From Seiridium cupressi (taxonomy: Eukaryota; Ascomycota; Sordariomycetes; Amphisphaeriales; Sporocadaceae), in NCBI GenBank assembly GCA_036674765.1, contig JARVKI010000059.1:208932-272931 (forward strand): a stretch of 64,000 nt of DNA. Reading direction: 5' to 3'. The translations under genes were made by a program, and so were the position numbers. Shown here piece by piece: positions 58,401-64,000 of this stretch (positions are counted from its first letter, which is position 1; each line of letters starts with the position of its first letter). Below the pieces are notes generated by a model. That model ran no database searches and was not told where the DNA came from. It saw only the letters and a list, made by a program, of their open reading frames with translations.

Positions 58401-59441
58401 TTCCGGGATAACTGGGCACAAGATGAATAGACGCATACAGCGCCATAAGGCAGTGGCGGCAGTGCTATAACCGTCGTACCGAGACACTCAGCAGGCCGGC
58501 CAGTGAAGAGGGCAAGGGTGCAGGCCGACGAAGGCGGTGGTGGTATTAGAGTAGTGGAACGCATAGGCCTAGGCATATCCCGGTCGATGCAGCGGCACGG
58601 TTTTGGCTGGTAAAGGCCAGATGTCTTCCGATAGGAATTCTAGAGGTTCCGGCCCGATGTTACGCAAAAACTGCTAATAGGGAACATTCTGCTGCACGAA
58701 GAATACCGGAGGCGGTGGCGAGCTGTACGATAGATCCGGGACAGCACTATCTACATGTTTCAGGCCAGGCAGTAGTATACGCAGTTCAACCTCGCGCAAA
58801 AGCCCGAATTACGTCTCGCATGGCTTAAATATATGCACTGCCTTATGCTTCGCTAGTTCGATCTAGATGTTTGGGAACGACTACATGCAAAATCTGCCAA
58901 GTACCTAGAACTGCGCGACGATGCAGCCACCGCCTTTCCGCCGGCGAAGCCGCCGGCCTACTGCTATACATCCATGCGGAAGCTCTTCCACGACCGAAGT
59001 GCAGTGGTGGCTGATATGCCAGTGCCTCCCCACTTCGTAACAGGGAACCGGTCTGGGGCTAAAAAGACACCACTTACGATCGTAACACGCCTATTCGAGT
59101 GGAAAGACGAGATTCCGAGGAGGGGCTAGTCCGCTATAAAATACCGGAGTCTTACGCAAAGAGTATACCAGGCAGTGGTAAATATAAGATCGGAAAGTGA
59201 AGCTAACTAGTAGTTTAAAGACCTTTACCGGCTAGTATGCTTAACGCATTAGATAATACCATACCCAAGCGATATAGCCTTCTTTTCTACGACCAAGGCA
59301 GTATTACATAATAACCAGTATCGGCGGACAATGTGGGCATCGACGATTTTGAGCCTAACCAGCTATACGGCATCGAACTCTAGTAGAGTACAATGGATTT
59401 GCCCGCCAAAAGAAAGTGATAAGGATGACGGCAGGGGGTAG
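55449..59441 (+). pseudogene. Element frame C, about 1,330 codons, unknown large protein broken by RIP-type stops
   Basis: A single frame can be followed from the ATG at 55449 to a TAG at 59439 without a frameshift. It is broken by TAA/TAG codons (for example near 55850, 57207, 57279, 57831, 58428 and 59127), each consistent with CAA/CAG. N-terminal 50 residues are helical (SLEADIQQVLHLLKENGESS), followed by a Pro/Ser/Gln-rich stretch. The long globular part includes NARPFLVSYDINSILGFASL, FPAINVQMNITSNIHLGIPV, SGKESILLSDQIRLWVDRVF, QDFQFFLNAKN-type sequence, HVVQERKDWLRACQEDARQL, YKMPAVAWYPWAMVDGVGSI, KAGLIYSQWYNLIKAPFNA and NLEETTARSFGIRSEDRITL. I find no helicase, transposase or polymerase motif in it. 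Confidence 0.7.
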
Positions 59442-59940
59442 AGTGTAATGGTTTGGGTACCCGAGTAGAGTATATTGCTTTCCCGTGCGAAAATCGAGCC
59501 GTTTAGACCGTAATAGAGTAAATCCAGCCTCGCGCATCTACGGAAACTAATTTTAAGCCTATTAAGTAACGGGAAGGCCGTAATGCGCGGGTTTAAAGTT
59601 GTAATTTCGCATTTTTAATAAAAGGACGATTTTATAATATAAACGTATATGTCGCTAGCAAAATTCCAGGGCGCTAAACCGCCCCGGGTTTAAAGTTAGG
59701 GGCGCGATAAAGGTTAATATTAAAATATGCGAGCCGTAAATATAATAAATTAGGTTAGCCTAGGTCCTTAAATTTAGCAGTCGTTAAGGAATCTAGTTAA
59801 ATCCCTGTTTAAGGTATAATTAGTTAGTTAGTCAGCCAGCCAGCCAGTTAGCTAATTAGCCAATTAGCCAAACTTATAAAAAGGATAATATATTTAAAAA
59901 TAAAAACGATACGATAAATTCGTTTAAATAAATAATTTTA

Positions 59941-59975
<35 letters not shown>

Positions 59976-60529
59976 AATAATTTTATAATAATTTTATTAT
60001 ATTATTTTTTTATTTATTTATTTATTTAATTAATCCGTCCGCCGTAAAAATATGTAATATTAACTTATTTATATAACTTTTAACGTATTAAATCGTAATA
60101 TATATATAATATTAATACGTATATATAATTAATAAAATTATTAATTATTTATAAAGCGGTTATAATATAATTAAAGCTAAAATAATCTAAATTATAAAAG
60201 TTATACGAATATTACTAAAAATTTATAAAAATTAATTTAAATTACGTAAATTTATATTTTTTAATATAAAAATCCTAAAAATCCCGTTATTATAATTAGC
60301 TTAAATAAATAAATTAATATATATAAAATGCTTATTTATATATTATATTTTAAATAAAATGCAAAATTATTACCGTAAATAATATTAATAGGTTAATTTA
60401 TAAAAAAAAGGGGGAATTTAGCTTAAAGGCTATATTACGGTATTATAAAAAATCGATGTATAGTGCTAATAGTTTTTTAAAAATCGATAGGCCAGCGGTT
60501 GGTTTAAAGTTAACCGGCAGCCGGGGACG
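59442..60529. other. AT-rich spacer between the tandem element and the helicase
   Basis: No gene. It includes repeated TAGAGTA-like words (59345-59520), a 4-bp AGTT/AGCC repeat (59817-59870) and A/T microsatellites. Confidence 0.55.
59938..60032. repeat. (AAAT)n and (ATTT)n microsatellites facing each other
   Basis: About 40 bp of AAAT units (59941-59980) are followed after a short AT spacer by ATTT units (60009-60030). The two arms are complementary, so a long AT hairpin is possible. Confidence 0.8.
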
Positions 60530-63500
60530 GTTACGACCGACCGATTTATAGCACCGCGAATACCCCGCGAAACCGTAACCTAGATGGTAATGCGTAAAAG
60601 CGAGTAAAAAATCTAATAATTACAACGGGTTAAGAGAAATATTATCGAAATATTAAACGATTAATTAAAATCGAATTTATAATTATAACGTATAGGATAA
60701 GCCGTTTATTTATAAAAGTTAAACCGTTCCTAATTAATTAAGTTGTTATAACCTATCCAGGACGACGAGCCCGTATTATAATAAATGTGGCAAAATTTCT
60801 AATAGGCGGCAAGCTAGGGGCGGGCATAATTAACGCGGTTTAAAATTAATATATCCGTATTATTTAAAGCGAACCGTAAAAATAGCGACGCCTAATTAAA
60901 TAAGCCGTTTAATAGTAAAATAAAGGATTAAATATAAGATCGGTATAACGAAATAATAAAAAAAATGATTTATTACGCTTAACGGTTTAAAAAGTAAAAA
61001 GACGCGGATTAGCCGCCGTATAAAATAATAACGCGGTAAAGAAAGTTATAAAATGCGTTTTTTAATCGCGTTTAAAAAATGGCGGAAAAAAATAACCTGA
61101 TAAAAGAGGAAAAAGCCAGGTTAAATAAAGCGTATATAAACGTTATTATTAAGTTTATAAACTATAAAATTAAAGTAATAAAATACGATAATATATTAAT
61201 TAGCGCGTTAGTTATAATAAGGTTAACGCCGGACGGTAATTAATACCCGCCGTTGGAGTATACGCGTAACTTTTCGGTAATTATAAAAATAATGCGTATT
61301 TTTATAATTATATAAACGGTATATAAATATAACGAAAAAATAGCCGAATTAAAGCGCGGCGGGTTAAATGAAAATAAAGCGTATAATTAATACGGCGGGT
61401 TGGTTTAATAAGTATAATAAAAAGTATATTAATTTATAATATACCCGTTATAATAAACGTTATTAACGTTAATAAAATAAATATATAATATTAAAATATA
61501 CGGGATAATAATCTAAAATATTAATAAAGCGGACGGCGACGTAGTATAAAACGGGACGTATATTACGTATAAAAAGATCTAGTTTATTATATCGGAATTA
61601 TGCGATATAATATATAGGATTATAATAAAGGCGCGGGAAAGTATATAAAGGTTATTAATAATATTTAAAAAGGAGGACGGTATAAGTAGGGGATTCCCGG
61701 CGATCGATTAAAAGCGTTTATAAGATAATTATAGCGACGGCACGAAAAGGTACGGATTTTTACACGATTACCAGAACTAATAGCCGGTAAATAAAAAGCG
61801 ATAGTTAATAAAAAGGATTACGCAAAAGCCGGCGTAGTAGTAGACGTAATTAGTTAAGCCTAGGTTAAAATTCCTATTCCGGGCTAAATAAATGTAGTAG
61901 TACGGTAAATAAGTAAATAAATTGCGAAAAGAGATATTAATATTAATATATATTATTAGCGGGTAATTAATATAAAAAACGGAGATTTTAGGGTTATAAT
62001 TTGCGAATACGGAAAGCGGTGGTATTTATAACGTATATATATATAATAAAATAGTTAGTTTTGTAATATTATATTATAAAAATATTTATATATTAAAATA
62101 ATTAAAAGCGATTTTACGGTATGTATTATAAAAAATCGGGTTGTTATTAATATGGTATTTATAATTAATATTATTATTTTAATAATAAATATCGGGTTAA
62201 AACGAGAAAATAAAGGGTAATGCATTTTTATAAGTTAAAAAGGTGGTATAAGCATATAAAAAAGCCCGATCAGTATTGAAAAATGGCGACGGCGATAAAA
62301 AAAATATAAAAAATAAAGAGGAAAATATAAAAAGTAATAACGAGGTTTAAATTAAAGATACGATTACGGTTCCCAAGTACGATAAATAAAATATAACTAA
62401 AATAAACGGCGTATAAAAATCCGAACGGTTATAATATTAATTATAATAATATTTAAAATAGTTTATAAATATATCGGTTAATATTATTTCGTAACGGAAT
62501 ATAACGGTAGCTATTAACCGGCGGTATTTAGAAAATATTTTTAAAAAAAACGAGTTTAACGAGGATAATAAAAAAAACGACGCGGCGGGGTACGGTAGCG
62601 AGGAAAAAAAGGCGGATATCGCCGCGGTAATAACGGCGGCGTAAATAAACTATATAAAGCGTATATAAAGGAATATATATAATATCAAAATAAGATAAAG
62701 CGAATTTAATACGGAAAATAAACGGGATAAGTTTTAATAATATAACGTTTATTAATACCGGTTTTTAGGGTTAATAAATTACGAAAAAGACGGAGTGCGG
62801 TTAAAAAAGCGAAAATAGGAGGTATAAAAGGTAATAGTAAAAGAAGTACGAAAACGGCGGTTTAAAAGGTTACGGTAAACCGATATTTACGGCTAATTAT
62901 AATAAATAATCGGGTTTAAAGCGTTATTTTAAGGGTGTTAAAAGTAAATAATATAAGCGATATTTTAAAAAACGACGTTAATAATATAAATTATAAATAT
63001 AAAAAAAAGTAAAAGTTTATCGTTTATATTACCGGCGTATTATATAAAGGATTAAAGGGTAACGATTGTAATGGTATTAATAATAACGTTATAAGAGGAT
63101 TTAATACGTTATTATAGAAAAAGCGGGATCGACATATATACGTAATCGTCGCGAGGGACGAATTACGCCGGGTCGATCGTATTAGTAACGCTAGAGTCGG
63201 TTAATACGAAGGCGTTTTAAAGGTTCGTTAACCGATTATAAGCACGGTAGTAATTAAATTAAATGGTAATAAACAAGTATTATATAATATTAAATACGGG
63301 CGATAAATTCTAGCCGGATTTACGGGCGTTAAGGCGTATTATAATAAAATAAAAGGTATAAATAATATTATTAATAGCGACGATACCGTTAAAAGAAAAG
63401 GCGAGGTTTTTTAAAGTAATAGGATTACGGGCGGATTAAACGAAGACGTTCCGGATAGCGATAACGCGAAAGAATATCTAATATTAAATACGGTATATAC

Positions 63501-63911
63501 GTGCCGAGGTGGAAAAAAACGTAAAGTAAACCGTATAGGCCGAAATTAAAAGGATTCGGGATAAAAAGGGTAATACGGTCCGGATAATTATATATAAAAA
63601 GATAATATAACGTATAAAAAAGATCGGGGTATTATTAAATTATTTAATATATTATTTTAAAATAACGGATAATTAAGGTAAATAAAAGATAATATAGGAT
63701 TAAATCCGAAACGGGGGAGTAATCGTCGCGACGAATGCGTTAAAAGTCGGGTTAAACGTAACGGATATATAAGCGGTAATCCACGCTAAAAGTCCGCGAC
63801 GGTTATAAGATTACGTATAAAAAAGCGGGCGAGGAAAACGGGATAAATAAATTAATAAAGCGGTAATAATTTGTTTAAAAGTGGCGGAAAAGGCGGCGGC
63901 GGCGAAAAGGG
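60530..63911 (+). pseudogene. Telomere-linked RecQ-like helicase, RIP-mutated and cut off by the telomere
   Basis: One frame, closed by many TAG/TAA codons, carries RecQ motifs in order: KKSKSLSFILPA (motif I, GxGKS-type, near 62999), EDLIRYYRKSGIDIYT with SSRGTNYAGSIVLVTLESVN (motif Ia/Ib), and INKYY at 63269-63283, where DECH would stand. LIATIPLKEKARFFKVIGL (motif III), GGVIVATNALKVGLNVTDI (motif V) and KSGRGKRDK (motif VI) follow. Altered residues fit G-to-A and C-to-T (DECH to NKYY by transitions only). Upstream in the same frame, GFPAID, DNYSDGTKRYGFLHDYQN and NTESGGIYNVYI match the pre-helicase domain of fungal TLH proteins as I recall them. The gene reads toward the telomere and ends within about 30 bp of motif VI's downstream segment, so its C-terminus is missing. 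The 5' boundary is approximate. Confidence 0.85.
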
Positions 63912-64000
63912 TTAGCTTAGGGTTTAGGGTTAGGGTTAGGGTTAGGGTTAGGGTTAGGGTTAGGGTTAGGGTTAGGGTTAGGGTTAGGGTTAGGGTTAGG
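63912..64000 (+). repeat. Telomere, (TTAGGG)n
   Basis: Perfect TTAGGG units run from 63924 to the last base (12 full units and a partial one), preceded by two imperfect ones (TTAGC, TTAGGGT). The G-rich strand reads 5' to 3' toward the right end, as required for a right chromosome end. Confidence 0.98.

Larger units (their letters stand above)
51320..59441 (+). repeat. Subtelomeric tandem element, outer copy (better preserved)
   Basis: The second unit starts with the same junction sequence as the first (AAAAGTAGTAGTGAGAATT) and extends about 1.9 kb past the point where the inner copy ends. It has a 1.4-kb AT-rich leader, then three successive plus-strand frames (A, B and C) and no visible terminal inverted repeats or LTRs. 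Mutation is lighter, mostly single C-to-T changes creating TAG/TAA. GC content rises steadily from the leader into frame C. Confidence 0.85.

Noticed and set aside
51320..59441. LTR retrotransposon or LINE identity for the tandem element
   Set aside because: No reverse transcriptase, RNase H, integrase or protease motif could be found in the three frames, and no LTR flanks the unit.

Overview
The window is the right-hand end of a filamentous ascomycete (Pezizomycotina) chromosome. The evidence is short introns with GT-AG (and one GC-AG) borders, fungal gene families (C2H2 plus middle-homology-region regulator, VAO-type oxidase, MFS carriers, P450), a heavily transition-mutated (RIP-like) terminal block, and TTAGGG repeats running to the last base. 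Species is not determinable from what I can see.

Region 1 (1 to about 25.3 kb) is an accessory, catabolic-looking gene block: the 3' part of a flavin monooxygenase, a VAO-type FAD oxidase, an MFS exporter, a large C2H2 regulator, a carboxymuconolactone-decarboxylase-like gene, a cytochrome P450, an NAD(P)-binding NmrA-like protein, a 3-hydroxyisobutyrate-dehydrogenase-like enzyme and an intact metallo-beta-lactamase-fold hydrolase. Between them lie decayed relics of the same chemical theme: a metallo-beta-lactamase, homogentisate dioxygenase, carboxylesterase and maleylacetate reductase. Together they suggest degradation of phenolic or lactone/ester compounds, but substrate and co-regulation are inference.

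Region 2 (25.3 to 44.3 kb) is sparser. It has a large decayed gene of an unnamed fungal family (often grouped with HET-like proteins), a small secreted protein, a secreted copper amine oxidase, a sugar/quinate-type transporter, a GMC oxidoreductase fragment, a degenerate dispersed repeat present twice, and a 416-residue coiled-coil protein of unknown function. It ends at an 18-bp tandem repeat carrying six GTCACGTG sites.

Region 3 (44.3 to 59.5 kb) is a tandem duplication of a subtelomeric element of 6 to 8 kb. The inner copy is almost destroyed by C-to-T/G-to-A change and carries a 480-bp solo LTR. The outer copy is much better preserved and shows three reading frames on the plus strand (about 484, about 150 and about 1,330 codons); the stops checked sit where CAG or CAA codons would be. 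I do not recognise these proteins. The arrangement resembles yeast Y' elements, and this is the best candidate for an undescribed system here.

Region 4 (59.5 to 64.0 kb) is an AT-rich spacer, then a RIP-mutated telomere-linked RecQ-like helicase read toward the chromosome end and cut off by the telomere itself, then about 13 perfect TTAGGG units.

Exon borders were inferred by eye from splice consensus and family alignment from memory; no search or gene finder was run.
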